DNA of 64,000 nucleotides from contig NZ_CP062941.1 in assembly GCF_015101885.1 (NCBI RefSeq), positions 1,488,001 to 1,552,000 on the forward strand, read 5' to 3'. A model generated the notes under the pieces. The model saw only the letters and a list, made by a program, of their open reading frames with translations, ran no database searches and was not told the DNA's origin. Source of the stretch: Massilia litorea. Its GTDB lineage: Bacteria; Pseudomonadota; Gammaproteobacteria; Burkholderiales; Burkholderiaceae_D. Positions 52,798 through 62,718 of this stretch are shown piece by piece. Within the stretch, counting starts at the first letter, position 1. Every line of letters begins with the position of its first letter. The position numbers and the translations under genes are program-made.

Positions 52798-53654
52798 AAA
52801 ACAAGCGCGCCCTTGTCGTGATGGCCATTGCCGTCCTGTTCGGCCTGACGGCCGTGATCCTCGCTTCGCGCTGGTTGCTGTTGCAGCCGACTGCCAGCGC
52901 CGGACATATCGTGGTCGCCGCCACCGACATCAACCTCGGCCAGCGCCTGACGCCCGAGATGCTCAAGCTGGCCGAGTGGCCCGCCGACAGCATGCCCAAG
53001 GGCGCCTTTACCGATCCGGCCAAGCTGGCGGGCCGGGTACTGAAAAGCAGTGTGCTGGGCGGCGAACCGGTCAGCGAAGCGAAACTGGCGCCGGCCGGCA
53101 CGCTCGGCGGCCTGTCGGCCCTGATCACCGAAGGCAAGCGCGCGATCACCGTGCGCGTCAACGACGTCATCGGCGTGGCCGGCTTTGCGCTGCCGGGCAA
53201 TTATGTCGACATCATCGTCAGCACCGCGAAGGATCCGGGCCCCGAGACGAATGCGCGCGAACAAAGCATTTCGAAGATCGTGCTCGAGCGCATCCTGGTG
53301 CTGGCGGTGGCACAGGAAGTCAACCGCGATGAGACCAAGCCACGCGTGGTCAATGCCGTCACGCTCGAGGTCACGCCGGAACAGGCCGAGAAACTCGACC
53401 TGGCGCGCAGTGTCGGCACGCTCTCGCTGGCGCTGCGCAACCAGGTCGATCCGCAATCGGCCCAGACCGAGGGCGCCACCAAACTGACCTTGTTGCCGCT
53501 CGCGGCCCCCGTTGAAAAACCAGCGTCGCCCAAGCCGGCAGTCGCGCCGCGCCGTCCCGAGAAGGCCGTCGTCTACCGCGTCGCCACGCCCCTGGTCCGG
53601 CGCAATTGCGTCACCGTCATCAACGGCCTGCATTCCTCGCAAGAGTGCCTCTGA
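52794..53654 (+). CDS. cpaB: Flp pilus assembly protein CpaB (RcpC)
   Basis: This 286-aa protein has an N-terminal membrane helix (ALVVMAIAVLFGLTAVILA). The SAF domain is HIVVAATDINLGQRLTPEML, followed by the CpaB/RcpC region (ITVRVNDVIGVAGFALPGNYVDII). It acts in the periplasm beside the secretin. It is coupled to the ATPase gene upstream (4-nt overlap). A Pro-rich C-terminal tail ends with two cysteines. Confidence 0.9.
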   Translation: MKNKRALVVMAIAVLFGLTAVILASRWLLLQPTASAGHIVVAATDINLGQRLTPEMLKLAEWPADSMPKGAFTDPAKLAGRVLKSSVLGGEPVSEAKLAPAGTLGGLSALITEGKRAITVRVNDVIGVAGFALPGNYVDIIVSTAKDPGPETNAREQSISKIVLERILVLAVAQEVNRDETKPRVVNAVTLEVTPEQAEKLDLARSVGTLSLALRNQVDPQSAQTEGATKLTLLPLAAPVEKPASPKPAVAPRRPEKAVVYRVATPLVRRNCVTVINGLHSSQECL

Positions 53655-53679
53655 TCCCCTTACCGTGTCAGGTGAAATC

Positions 53680-55212
53680 ATGAACACCAGTTCACAACCG
53701 TCCGGCTACCCGCTTCACCCGCGCGCCGGCTTGCTTTCCCTGTTGCGCCGCTGCGCTGTCGGCGGCGCGGCATTGGCACTGGCCGGCGCCGCGCACGCTG
53801 CGCGCCCCATTCCCCAGGCCGAGGCCGCGCCCGCCGCCGGCAGCGGGGCGGGGCCGCGCTGCAGCGGCGAGGCGGCACGCCCGGCCCAGGTGGCGCTGCA
53901 GATGGGTAAATCGACGCTGATGCGCCTGCCGGAAGCGGTCCAGAACCGCAGCGTCGGCAACCCGGAAGTCGTGCAGGCGATGCTGGTGTCGGCGGACACG
54001 ATGTATATCGCCGGCGTCGATGTCGGCACCACGAACATGATCGTGCAGGGCCGCAGCGGCTTGTGCAGCGTGCTCGATATCACGGTATCGATGGATCCGA
54101 GCGCGCTGCAGGCGACGCTGGCTGCCGTCATGCCCGAGGAGAAGGAGATCCGCGTGCTGGCCGCCGCCGATTCGCTGGTGCTGACCGGGACCGTCTCCGA
54201 TGCGTCGGCAGTGGCGCGCGCCGCTGACCTGGCCACTGCCTACGTGCACCGTCCGCTGCGCCCACTGGGCGCCGTGCCGAAGGATCTGGCACCGAACGGC
54301 GCGGGCGCAGCCAATGGCAATACGGGCGGCCCGCGCCTCGTCAATCTACTGAGTGTGGCTGCGCCGCAGCAGGTGCAGCTCGAAGTGAAGGTGGCCGAGG
54401 TATCGAAAAGCCTGCTCGAACGCCTTGAAGGCGGGGTCAACTGGAGTTTCGGATCCGGCAACTGGGCCGCTGTGCTGGGAGCGAATTTCCTGAGCGGTAC
54501 CATGAAAGGAGGACTGGCTGCCCAGCGTCCGAACGGAAACGGCTTCGGTGCAGCCGCCCAGACGCAGGATAGCCTGGTACGTGTGCTGGCCGAGCCGAAC
54601 GTCATGGCCATCAGCGGCCAGGAAGGCAGTTTCCTCGCAGGCGGCAAATTCTATATCCCGGTGGCGCAGGACAACAACCGCATCACGCTGGAAGAAAAGG
54701 AGTTCGGCGTCGGCCTGCGTTTCACGCCGACAGTGCTCGGCGGTGGCCGCATCAACCTGCGTGTCGCGCCCGAAGTGTCGGAGTTGTCGCGCGAAGGCAT
54801 CGGCATCAGCGCCACCGGTCTTTCCGGTAGCGCGATCCTGCCGGTCGTCACCACGCGCCGCGCCAGCACCACGGTGCAGCTGTACGACGGCCAGAGCTTC
54901 GCCATCGGCGGCCTGATCAAGAACAACCTGGTGACGGGCCTGAAGGGGTTGCCGGTGCTGGGCGAGGTCCCCGTACTCGGCGCCCTGTTTCGCAGTACCG
55001 ACTTCCAGCAGGACCGCACCGAACTGGTCTTCGTGATCACGGCGCGCCTGGTCAAGCCGCTGACGGCGACCGGCTACAAACTGCCGACCGATGGTGTGGA
55101 CGCACCGTCGCGCGCCGCCCTGATGCTCGGCGGCCGCTTGGAAAGCGCGGCCAAGCTGCCCGAGCCCGTCGCGCGTACGGGCCAGAGCGTGGACGGATTC
55201 GAACTCAAATAG
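53680..55212 (+). CDS. cpaC: Tad secretin (CpaC/RcpA)
   Basis: This 510-aa outer-membrane channel has a signal peptide (cleavage near AHA-AR). An N-terminal N0-like domain binds the start of the channel (GKSTLMRLPEAVQNRSVGNP), followed by a BON-like part. The secretin core contains VRVLAEPNVMAISGQEGSFLAGG and ends VFVITARLVKPL. The ATG at 53680 follows AGGTGA by 6 nt; an upstream frame inside cpaB is ignored. Confidence 0.92.
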   Translation: MNTSSQPSGYPLHPRAGLLSLLRRCAVGGAALALAGAAHAARPIPQAEAAPAAGSGAGPRCSGEAARPAQVALQMGKSTLMRLPEAVQNRSVGNPEVVQAMLVSADTMYIAGVDVGTTNMIVQGRSGLCSVLDITVSMDPSALQATLAAVMPEEKEIRVLAAADSLVLTGTVSDASAVARAADLATAYVHRPLRPLGAVPKDLAPNGAGAANGNTGGPRLVNLLSVAAPQQVQLEVKVAEVSKSLLERLEGGVNWSFGSGNWAAVLGANFLSGTMKGGLAAQRPNGNGFGAAAQTQDSLVRVLAEPNVMAISGQEGSFLAGGKFYIPVAQDNNRITLEEKEFGVGLRFTPTVLGGGRINLRVAPEVSELSREGIGISATGLSGSAILPVVTTRRASTTVQLYDGQSFAIGGLIKNNLVTGLKGLPVLGEVPVLGALFRSTDFQQDRTELVFVITARLVKPLTATGYKLPTDGVDAPSRAALMLGGRLESAAKLPEPVARTGQSVDGFELK

Positions 55213-55221
55213 GAGGCGGCA

Positions 55222-55494
55222 ATGATCACCAGGATAACCGCATCAATCGTGGCGCTGCTGCTGCTGCAGGGCTGCTCGACCGCACCCCGTTTCGAAAAAG
55301 GCTTCGGCACGTCGGTACGCGCCAATCTCGCGGCGCAGACGATCGACCCGCGCGGCGCGGCCAACGCCAACCCTGCAATTGGCATCGACGGGCCGGCCGC
55401 GCGCGCGGCGCACCAGCGCTACCAGCAATCCTTTGTTCAACCTGACAGCGCGGCCAGCGCACCGCTGCTCAATACACTCGGCAGCGGGAAGTAA
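55222..55494 (+). CDS. Small Tad-locus lipoprotein
   Basis: This 90-aa lipoprotein has lipobox LLQGC (Cys18). The mature part contains FGTSVRANLAAQTIDP and an Ala-rich helix, a pattern shared with CpaD-like pilus proteins but much shorter. It lies 9 bp after the secretin stop and may help place the secretin. CpaD proper is absent from the window. Confidence 0.72.
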   Translation: MITRITASIVALLLLQGCSTAPRFEKGFGTSVRANLAAQTIDPRGAANANPAIGIDGPAARAAHQRYQQSFVQPDSAASAPLLNTLGSGK

Positions 55495-55556
55495 GTCGAG
55501 CGGCGCGCCATCGTCCCTCCACTGTTTCCAGCCCGAGTGCCTCCACGAGGATCGTC

Positions 55557-56732
55557 ATGAAAGCCCTTTTGATCAGCCGCGACAGCCTGCTGTTTGCCGA
55601 GCTCGCCTCCCAGGGCGCGGCACGGGTGCCGCCGCTGAACGTGGCCAACAGCCGTGTCTCGATGCGCGAAGCGCTTGACCGGCCGCTGGGTGAAGCGCCA
55701 GGCCTGGTGATCGTCGACGCCGGCGAAGGCGCGCCCGACGATGCCGACCTGCTGGAACGGATGGTGCGCCAGTACCCGGAGGCGCAATTCATGCTCCTCA
55801 ACAGCCAGCACCAGCCGGAATTCCTGATTCGCGCGATGCGTGCCGGCGTGCGCGAAGTGCTGCAGCTGCCGCTGGTGCACCGTGCCTTCCACGAGGCGAT
55901 GGACCGCATTGCCACCGCCGCCGGCGTCGCCCAGATGCGCGAAGGCAAAGTACTCGCTTTCATCGCCTGCAAGGGCGGCAGCGGGGCGACTTTTATTTCG
56001 ACCAACTTCGGCTACGCCTTGGCCACGCTGGCCGAAAAGAAGGTGCTGCTGATCGACCTGCACGGCCAGTTCGGCGACGCGGCTTTGTACGTGTCGGACC
56101 AGAAGCCGACGATGACGCTGTCCGACGTGTGCGAGCAGATCTCCCGCATCGACGGCCCCTTCCTCGATTCCTGCCTGGTGCACGTGACGCGCGGTTTCGG
56201 CGTGCTGGCCGCGGCCGACGACCCGTCGCAGGCGAAGGAGGCCAAGCCGGAACACATCGACGCCATCCTGCGCGTGGCGCGCCAGCACTATGACTACATC
56301 GTGCTCGATGTCGGGCGCCAGATCAACGCCGTCTCGCTGCGCGCGCTCGACAGCACCGACACCATCTATCCGGTGCTGCAGCTGGCGCTGCCCGACATCC
56401 GCGACGCCCGGCGCCTGCTCGACATCTTCCGCTCGCTCGGCTATCCGCTCGAGACGATCCGCCTGATCGTCAACCGCTACGAGAAAGGCGGCCGCCTGCG
56501 CCTGCCCGACCTGCACGCGGCGCTCGGCTGCGAAGTCGTGCATACCGTGCCGAACGATTACGTCGCCGTCACCGATTCGGTCAACCAGGGCGTGCCGGTC
56601 CTTGAACTGTCGCGCACGAGCGCGGCCGCGCGCAGCCTGGCCGACCTGGTGGAACTGGTCACCGCACGGCGCGCCCCGGAAACCCGTGGCTTGCTCGACC
56701 GCCTGTTCGGACGCGGCGAAGCCGATTATTAA
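55557..56732 (+). CDS. cpaE: TadZ/CpaE pilus localisation ATPase-like protein
   Basis: This 391-aa protein has an N-terminal receiver-like domain (1-120) and a C-terminal ParA/MinD fold. The P-loop reads KGGSGATF (139-146) in place of the usual KGGxGKTT, keeping the first Lys but losing the GKT core. Deviant P-loops are known in TadZ proteins, which direct pilus machinery to the cell pole. VLLIDLHGQFGDAALY and YIVLDVGR are the following nucleotide-site motifs. Confidence 0.9.
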   Translation: MKALLISRDSLLFAELASQGAARVPPLNVANSRVSMREALDRPLGEAPGLVIVDAGEGAPDDADLLERMVRQYPEAQFMLLNSQHQPEFLIRAMRAGVREVLQLPLVHRAFHEAMDRIATAAGVAQMREGKVLAFIACKGGSGATFISTNFGYALATLAEKKVLLIDLHGQFGDAALYVSDQKPTMTLSDVCEQISRIDGPFLDSCLVHVTRGFGVLAAADDPSQAKEAKPEHIDAILRVARQHYDYIVLDVGRQINAVSLRALDSTDTIYPVLQLALPDIRDARRLLDIFRSLGYPLETIRLIVNRYEKGGRLRLPDLHAALGCEVVHTVPNDYVAVTDSVNQGVPVLELSRTSAAARSLADLVELVTARRAPETRGLLDRLFGRGEADY

Positions 56733-56750
56733 GTATTCAGGGAGAAGCCC

Positions 56751-58097
56751 ATGTCCTTGCGCGAACGCCTTTCCGTCTCCGACGATGACCGCAAGACCGG
56801 CGTACTGCCGGTCGAAGCCGGTAACGGGGCCTATCAGGAACTCAAGAAGACGATGCACCAGATGATCCTCGACCGGATCGACCTGGAGCGCCTCAAGCGC
56901 CTGACCGCCGAGCAGTTCAAGCACGAGCTGGCGCTGCTCATCCAGCGCATCATCGAAGAGGAACGCATCGTCCTCAACCAGCACGAGCGCCACAACCTCG
57001 TGCTCGACATCCAGCACGAGATGCTCGGCTTCGGCCCGCTCGAGCCGCTGCTGAACGACCCGACGGTATCGGACATCCTCGTCAACACGGCCAGTCGCGT
57101 CTACGTCGAGCGCCGCGGCAAACTCGAAATGACCGACATCAGCTTCCACGACAATGCGCACCTGATGAAGATCATCGAGAAGATCGTGTCGCGGGTGGGC
57201 CGCCGCGTCGACGAATCGAGCCCGATGGTCGATGCGCGCCTGCCGGACGGGTCGCGCGTCAACGCGATCATCCCGCCGCTGGCGATCGACGGGCCGATCC
57301 TGTCGATCCGGCGCTTCGGCGCAACGCCGTTGACGGTGCAGAACCTGCTCGAGTACAAGAGCGTGACGCCGCCCATGGTCAAGGTGCTGCAAGGCCTGGG
57401 TATCGCCAAGATCAACATTCTGATCTCGGGCGGCACGGGCAGCGGCAAGACCACCCTGCTCAACCTGCTGTCGGGCTTCATTCCAGCCAACGAGCGCATC
57501 GTCACGATCGAGGATGCGGCCGAGCTGCAGCTGCGCCAGCCGCACGTGGTGCGCCTGGAGACGCGGCCGGCGAATATCGAAGGCAAGGGCGAGGTCACGC
57601 AGCGCGCGCTGGTCAAGAACGCGCTGCGCATGCGCCCGGACCGCATCATCCTCGGCGAAGTACGCGGACCCGAGGCACTCGACATGCTGCAGGCGATGAA
57701 TACCGGCCATGAAGGCTCGCTGGCGACGATCCACTCGAACACGCCGCGCGACGCCTTGTCGCGCCTGGAAAACATGGTCGGCATGGCCGGCGTGAACCTG
57801 ACGCCGCGTGCGATCCGCCAGCAGATCTGCTCGGCGGTGACGGTGGTGGTGCAGGCGTCGCGCCTGATCGACGGCGGCCGCAAGATCGTCAGCCTCCAGG
57901 AAATCACGGGCATGGAAGGCGACATGATCTCGATGCAGGAGATCTTCCATTTCGAGCAGACCGGTGTCGACCGCGACGGCAAGGTGCTCGGGCAGTTTTC
58001 CGCCACCGGTGTGCGGCCGCGCTTTGCCGACCGCCTCAAGATGTACGGCGTCGACATTCCCGACAACACCTTCGACCCCGACCGCATTTTCCAATGA
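56751..58097 (+). CDS. cpaF: Tad secretion ATPase TadA/CpaF
   Basis: This 448-aa type II/IV secretion ATPase has Walker [19 protein letters not shown], Asp box [10 protein letters not shown], Walker [22 protein letters not shown] and His box [11 protein letters not shown]. It powers Flp pilus assembly from the cytoplasm. It is encoded 18 bp after cpaE. Confidence 0.96.
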   Translation: MSLRERLSVSDDDRKTGVLPVEAGNGAYQELKKTMHQMILDRIDLERLKRLTAEQFKHELALLIQRIIEEERIVLNQHERHNLVLDIQHEMLGFGPLEPLLNDPTVSDILVNTASRVYVERRGKLEMTDISFHDNAHLMKIIEKIVSRVGRRVDESSPMVDARLPDGSRVNAIIPPLAIDGPILSIRRFGATPLTVQNLLEYKSVTPPMVKVLQGLGIAKINILISGGTGSGKTTLLNLLSGFIPANERIVTIEDAAELQLRQPHVVRLETRPANIEGKGEVTQRALVKNALRMRPDRIILGEVRGPEALDMLQAMNTGHEGSLATIHSNTPRDALSRLENMVGMAGVNLTPRAIRQQICSAVTVVVQASRLIDGGRKIVSLQEITGMEGDMISMQEIFHFEQTGVDRDGKVLGQFSATGVRPRFADRLKMYGVDIPDNTFDPDRIFQ

Positions 58098-58130
58098 ACC
58101 CGCAGGCCATGCCTGCAGTGGAGCCGCGCC

Positions 58131-59108
58131 ATGGATCTGCTTTTCTACAGCTTCACCGTCTTCCTGTTCGCCGCCGTGATCCTGCTGATCGAGGGCGTTT
58201 ATTTATGGTGGTCGAACACCCACGGCAAGGCTGCCCAGCGCATCGCGCGCCGGCTGCAGGTGATGTCCGGCGGGGTGGGGCGATCCGGCGAGCGCATCTC
58301 GATTCTCAAGCAGCGCCGGTTCAGCGCCCATGACGGCGTCGACCGCCTGCTGCACCGGATCACGCCGCTCCACCGGTTCGACGCCTTGCTGCTCCAGGCC
58401 GGCAGCGCGCTGACGGTCGACCGCTTCCTCGGCTGTTCCCTCGCGGCCTTCCTGCTGGCCCTGCTGGTGAGCGCGCACTGGCCGCTGCCCCTGGCGCCGC
58501 GCATCATCCTGGTGCTGCCCGCGCTCGGCGTACCGTATTTCCTGGTACGCCGCGCGCGGGCACGGCGCCTGCACCGCATCGAGTACCAGCTGCCCGATGC
58601 CGCCGATTTCATCGCGCGCGCCCTGCGTGCCGGGCACTCGTTTACGAACGTGCTGCAAATCGTCGGCAACGAGCTGCCCGAACCGCTGAGCAGCGAGTTC
58701 CGCATCGCGCGCGAGGAAATCAACTATGGCGTGCCGATGGGCGAAGCCCTGCACAACATGGCCGCACGGATTCCGCTGACCGACCTGCGCTACCTGATCA
58801 TCGCGGTGCTGATCCAGCGCGAATCGGGCGGCAACCTGGCCGAGATCCTCGGCAATATCAGCACCATCATTCGCAGCCGCCTGAAACTGGTGGCGCAGGT
58901 GCGTGTGCTGTCGGCCGAGGGCCGTATGTCGGCCTGGATCCTCGGGCTGCTGCCGTTTGCCGTGATGCTGGCGCTCACCCTGCTCAACCCGGAATACGTC
59001 AGCATGCTGTGGACTGACCCGAGCGGCGTGCGCCTGCTGTGGTACGCGGCCGGCATGATCCTGTTCGGCGTCGTCTGGCTGCGCAAGGTCATCCGTATTC
59101 GCATTTGA
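58131..59108 (+). CDS. tadB: Tad inner-membrane platform protein TadB
   Basis: This 325-aa protein has an N-terminal helix, a cytoplasmic stretch, and the type II secretion F domain ([20 protein letters not shown] to [14 protein letters not shown]). C-terminal membrane helices follow. It forms the inner-membrane platform with TadC, encoded 9 bp downstream. Confidence 0.93.
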   Translation: MDLLFYSFTVFLFAAVILLIEGVYLWWSNTHGKAAQRIARRLQVMSGGVGRSGERISILKQRRFSAHDGVDRLLHRITPLHRFDALLLQAGSALTVDRFLGCSLAAFLLALLVSAHWPLPLAPRIILVLPALGVPYFLVRRARARRLHRIEYQLPDAADFIARALRAGHSFTNVLQIVGNELPEPLSSEFRIAREEINYGVPMGEALHNMAARIPLTDLRYLIIAVLIQRESGGNLAEILGNISTIIRSRLKLVAQVRVLSAEGRMSAWILGLLPFAVMLALTLLNPEYVSMLWTDPSGVRLLWYAAGMILFGVVWLRKVIRIRI

Positions 59109-59117
59109 GGAGTTGCC

Positions 59118-60056
59118 ATGAACGCCGCACAATTGTCCTTCCTGCTGATCGTCTTCGGCATCGTCTGCGCACTGGCATGGCTGGCGATGATCCTGTTCGC
59201 ACCGGTGGCGCTGCGCACCCGCCTGCGCCGTTTCATCGGCAAGTCCGACACCACCCAGCTCGAGTCCGATGGCTGGGTGGAGCGGATCGCCAAGGTCACC
59301 CAGCCGCTGACCAAGCTGTCCGTTCCGGACGAGGGATGGGAACAATCGGCCTTGCGCACCCGTTTCATGAACGCGGGCTGGCGCAACCCGTTTGCACCGA
59401 CCTTGTTCTTCGCCGCCAAAACGGCGCTGTCACTGTTCGGGCCGGCCGTGATCGGCGTGCTCGTCCTCGCTACCGTGATCGTGCTGTCGGGTATGAAACT
59501 CCTGTTTCTGCTGCTGCTGACCGCGTCGATCGGCTACTACCTGCCGAATGTCGCCCTGCGCCAGATCGCGCAGCGCCGCCAGCGCGAGATTTTCGAGACC
59601 CTGCCCGACGCGCTCGACCTGCTGACCGTTTGCGTCGAGGCCGGACTCAGCCTGGAACGGGCATTCGTGAAGGTCGTAGGCGAAATCCACATCAAAAGCG
59701 TGACATTGGCGCAAGAGCTGCAGCTGGTGCTGATGGAAATGCGCGCCGGTTTCAGCAAGGAGCGGGCTCTGCGTAATTTCGCCCTGCGCAGCGGTGTCAA
59801 CGACGTCGATACCCTGGTCGCCATGCTGATCCAGTCCGAGCGCTTCGGCACCAGTGTCGGCGACTCGCTGCGGGTGTATTCGGACAACCTGCGCAACAAG
59901 CGGCGCCTGCTGGCCGAGGAGTGCGCCGCCAAGATCGGACTGAAACTGCTGTTTCCGCTCATCTTCTGCATCTTTCCGACGCTGTTGATGGTCCTGCTCG
60001 GACCGGCCGCCATCCAGCTGGGCCGCACGCTGGGCTCCGTCAACGCCGGATTGTGA
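59118..60056 (+). CDS. tadC: Tad inner-membrane platform protein TadC
   Basis: This 312-aa T2SF-domain protein has TLPDALDLLTVCVEAGLSLE and LVAMLIQSERFGTSVGDSLR, flanked by N- and C-terminal membrane helices. It pairs with TadB under the CpaF motor. Confidence 0.93.
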   Translation: MNAAQLSFLLIVFGIVCALAWLAMILFAPVALRTRLRRFIGKSDTTQLESDGWVERIAKVTQPLTKLSVPDEGWEQSALRTRFMNAGWRNPFAPTLFFAAKTALSLFGPAVIGVLVLATVIVLSGMKLLFLLLLTASIGYYLPNVALRQIAQRRQREIFETLPDALDLLTVCVEAGLSLERAFVKVVGEIHIKSVTLAQELQLVLMEMRAGFSKERALRNFALRSGVNDVDTLVAMLIQSERFGTSVGDSLRVYSDNLRNKRRLLAEECAAKIGLKLLFPLIFCIFPTLLMVLLGPAAIQLGRTLGSVNAGL

Positions 60057-60072
60057 ATCAAGGAGAACCCTC

Positions 60073-61197
60073 ATGCAGACCCGTCGCCTACTCAAGAAGA
60101 TCTCGGTCCTGTGCACCGGTGCGCTGTTGCTCGCCTGCGCGAATGGCACGCGCCAACCGGCCGCCGCGCCGGCTGCCGACGCCGAGCGCGCCTATGACCA
60201 GGGGCGCCAGCATCACCTGGCCGGACGCTATGAGGAAGCCATCGCCGCCTACCGCACGGCGCTGGCCGCCACGCCGCGCCATGTGGGTGCGCGCAATGCG
60301 CTGGCGGCCGCGTTTGCGCGCCAGGGCAACTTCGCGCAGGCCATTCCCATCTGGCGCGCCCTCACCGACGAGCTGGCACCAGGCAGCGGACCGGACAGCG
60401 CCTACCTGTTCGCCAACCTCGGCCACGCCTACCTGCTGGGCGGCGACCTGCAAAACGCCGTGACCGCGCTGGAGAAAGCCTGCGTGCTCGACCCGCTCGA
60501 CCATCGCGCCTGGAGCAAGCTTGGCGAAAGCCTGCGCCGCCTCGGCCAGGACGAACGCGCGGCCCTGATGTTCCGCCAGGCCGAGGCGCTGCGCCAACAC
60601 GATTTCCGGGGCGACTATGCAACCGCCGGCGGCACGGCGGTGGCGGCGATCGAAGCGGCGGTCGCGCGGCCGGCGCGGCCAGAGAACGGCTGGGCCGTCA
60701 CCGAAGTGCGCACGGCCGCCGACGGCACCCTCGAACTGCTGCGCCTGCCGGCAGCGGGAACGCCGGCCAAGCCGGCGCTGGCACGGACTGCGCCGGCACC
60801 GCAGCCGGCGCCCCGTGCGCGGCTTGAACCCGTGCTGCTCGAAATCCGCAACGGTAACGGTGTCACCGGGATGGCCCGCTCGCTGTCGCGCCAGGTCGTG
60901 GGCGACGGCCTGCAAGTGACGCGGTTGAGCAACGAAAAAGGTTTCCAGGTGCGCCATAGCCGCATCGAGCACGCTGCGGATTTCCGCGCCGCGGCCGAAC
61001 GGCTGGCGCAGCGCCTGGGCGGCGCCGGCAGCGGCCGCTTCGATCCGGTCCAGATCGTCCAGGTCGACAATTGCAAGCCGACCGACATGCGCCTGGTGCT
61101 CGGCCAGGACCTGGCACGCGGGCAACTCGTGCTGCGCCCGGCCGCGCAAGGCCAGCAGGCTCTGGCGGTGGCCGACCTGCCAATCAGGGCGCCTTGA
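60073..61197 (+). CDS. tadD: TPR lipoprotein TadD with C-terminal LytR_C domain
   Basis: This 374-aa lipoprotein has lipobox LLAC (Cys22). Tetratricopeptide repeats cover about 35-175 (ALAATPRHVGARNALAAAFA; LEKACVLDPLDHRAWSKLGE). A Pro/Ala linker leads to a LytR C-terminal type domain (LEIRNGNGVTGMARSLSR, about 258-345). TadD proteins act as pilotins or scaffolds for the secretin. The LytR_C domain, usually found in wall-linked proteins, is an addition to the basic TadD form. It closes the Tad operon here. Confidence 0.88.
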   Translation: MQTRRLLKKISVLCTGALLLACANGTRQPAAAPAADAERAYDQGRQHHLAGRYEEAIAAYRTALAATPRHVGARNALAAAFARQGNFAQAIPIWRALTDELAPGSGPDSAYLFANLGHAYLLGGDLQNAVTALEKACVLDPLDHRAWSKLGESLRRLGQDERAALMFRQAEALRQHDFRGDYATAGGTAVAAIEAAVARPARPENGWAVTEVRTAADGTLELLRLPAAGTPAKPALARTAPAPQPAPRARLEPVLLEIRNGNGVTGMARSLSRQVVGDGLQVTRLSNEKGFQVRHSRIEHAADFRAAAERLAQRLGGAGSGRFDPVQIVQVDNCKPTDMRLVLGQDLARGQLVLRPAAQGQQALAVADLPIRAP

Positions 61198-61293
61198 GCG
61201 CGCGCTAGCCCGGCACCTTTGTTCCGTATCAAACGCTGTCGGTACGCCCGCCCGAAAATGGGAAGATCTTCTTCATCTCACGGGAGCGTTGCC

Positions 61294-61605
61294 ATGAATA
61301 TTGCACAGCGTTTTATCTCGATGTTTGCCGCCTTCATGGTGTTTGTGCTGGTCGGTTGCGCGCCGACCAGTACGCGCGAAGGCACGGGCGAGTACATCGA
61401 CGACACCCTCATCACCAGCAAGGTCAAGGCCGCCTTTGCCGCCGATCCCACCGTGAAAGCCACTGAAGTGAAGGTGGAAACGTTCAAAGGTACGGTGCAG
61501 CTGAGCGGCTTCGTCGAATCGCGCGAGAGCGCCCAGAAGGCGGTACAGCTCGCGCGTGGGGTCAAGGGTGTGAAGGAAGTGCGCAACAACACTGTCCTCA
61601 AGTAG
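61294..61605 (+). CDS. BON domain lipoprotein
   Basis: This 103-aa lipoprotein has lipobox LVGC (Cys22). A BON domain follows (YIDDTLITSKVKAAFAADP to VKGVKEVRNNTVLK), as in OsmY/DolP-like envelope proteins that bind phospholipid membranes. The ATG at 61294 follows GGGAG by 8 nt. It ends 10 bp from the convergent DUF2807 gene. It is probably envelope stress-related and not part of the Tad operon. Confidence 0.88.
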   Translation: MNIAQRFISMFAAFMVFVLVGCAPTSTREGTGEYIDDTLITSKVKAAFAADPTVKATEVKVETFKGTVQLSGFVESRESAQKAVQLARGVKGVKEVRNNTVLK

Positions 61606-61615
61606 CGGGTTTTAT

Positions 61616-62383
61616 TTAACGCCAGCTGACCTTGCCCATGCCACCAGTGGTCGCATTGCGCTGCGCCGGCTTGCCATAGACGGTGGCCGAGCCCATGCCG
61701 CTCAGGTTCAGGCTCGCCGCCGAGCTGGCATACACGGTCGCCCCGCCGAGACCGCTCATATCGAGGTCGACGGTTTCGGCGCGTAGCTTTTCGGCGTCGA
61801 GGTTGCCGACCCCGGCGAGGGTCGCGCGCAGCGCACGGGTCTGGCCGCTGACGGCGAGTCGGCCGGCGCCGCGCAAGGCGAGGTCCATCCGCTCGGCCTT
61901 CGCCGCGTCGATGGTCAGGCTGCCGACGCCGCCCAGGCTGGCATCGACCTTGCGGTAGCTGCCCGCGAGCGTGACGGCCCCGGCGCCATCGAGGGCGAGC
62001 ACGATCTTGTCGCCGCTGAAGCCGCTGACCGTGCTGGCGCCCACGCCTTCCGACACGAACTCGGCAAGGTTCGGCACGACCAGCTCGGCACGCAATTTCG
62101 GATTGTGGTCACGGGCGTAGTGATTGCGGCGTTCGGTGTCGATTTCCAGCGTCTCTCCCTGCTGGTGGGTCGTCACGCGCGCGACATCGGCGCGCTCGCC
62201 CGAGATCACGAGCGAAGGCGTGGCGCCCTGGCGCACGACGAGGTCGACCACGCCGTCGAGTTTTACGCGCGTGACACGCGCATCGACTTTGCGCGCTTCG
62301 CGCACGAGGTCGTCCGCCAGGGCGGCGCTTGCGCTCAGGGTCAGGGCCGAGGCCATCAGGGTGGTGCCGAGCAGTTTGTTCAT
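61616..62383 (-). CDS. DUF2807 (GIN-type beta-helix) secreted protein
   Basis: This 255-aa protein has a signal peptide (cleavage near ALA-DD at residue 23) and a DUF2807 body of short glycine-containing repeats (GVGASTVSGFSG; GAGAVTLAGSYR; GMGSATVYG). These are expected to stack as a beta-helix. The ATG at 62383 follows GGAGA by 5 nt. Proteins of this domain are envelope- or surface-located with unknown function. Confidence 0.87.
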   Translation of the reverse strand: MNKLLGTTLMASALTLSASAALADDLVREARKVDARVTRVKLDGVVDLVVRQGATPSLVISGERADVARVTTHQQGETLEIDTERRNHYARDHNPKLRAELVVPNLAEFVSEGVGASTVSGFSGDKIVLALDGAGAVTLAGSYRKVDASLGGVGSLTIDAAKAERMDLALRGAGRLAVSGQTRALRATLAGVGNLDAEKLRAETVDLDMSGLGGATVYASSAASLNLSGMGSATVYGKPAQRNATTGGMGKVSWR

Positions 62384-62498
62384 GGTTGTCTCCGTCATCG
62401 AGTGGATGATGCCACTATAGGAGCGGGAACCGGCCACGGCACGGGCCGTGCGACAGACTGCACGATAGACGGAATGAAGCGCTGAACCATCGCACCGC

Positions 62499-62705
62499 TC
62501 AGCGCCGTAGTGCCCGCCTGATGAGCAAGCCCGCGCCCAGCAGCGACAGCACGACCACCGCCAGCGCCATCCATCCTTCGTACGCGTGAATCAGGTGCGG
62601 CATCCCGGTCTCATGGGCCTGGGCCGGCGCCGCGGTGAGGGTGGCGGCGAGGATCGCGACCAGGATTGCGGCGATGGGGGCAAGGCGGCGCAGGAACGGG
62701 GACAT
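62499..62705 (-). CDS. Small exported membrane protein (68 aa) beside ureG
   Basis: The ATG at 62705 follows AAGGAG by 6 nt, a strong site. The product has a signal-like N-terminus (RRLAPIAAILVAILAATLTA, cut near AQA-HE). A short His-containing stretch (HETGMPHLIHAYEGW) and a second helix ending in LIRRALRR follow. It lies 13 bp past the ureG stop on the same strand. It may be linked to nickel handling, but no family is recognised. Confidence 0.7.
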   Translation of the reverse strand: MSPFLRRLAPIAAILVAILAATLTAAPAQAHETGMPHLIHAYEGWMALAVVVLSLLGAGLLIRRALRR

Positions 62706-62718
62706 GACAACTCCTTGG

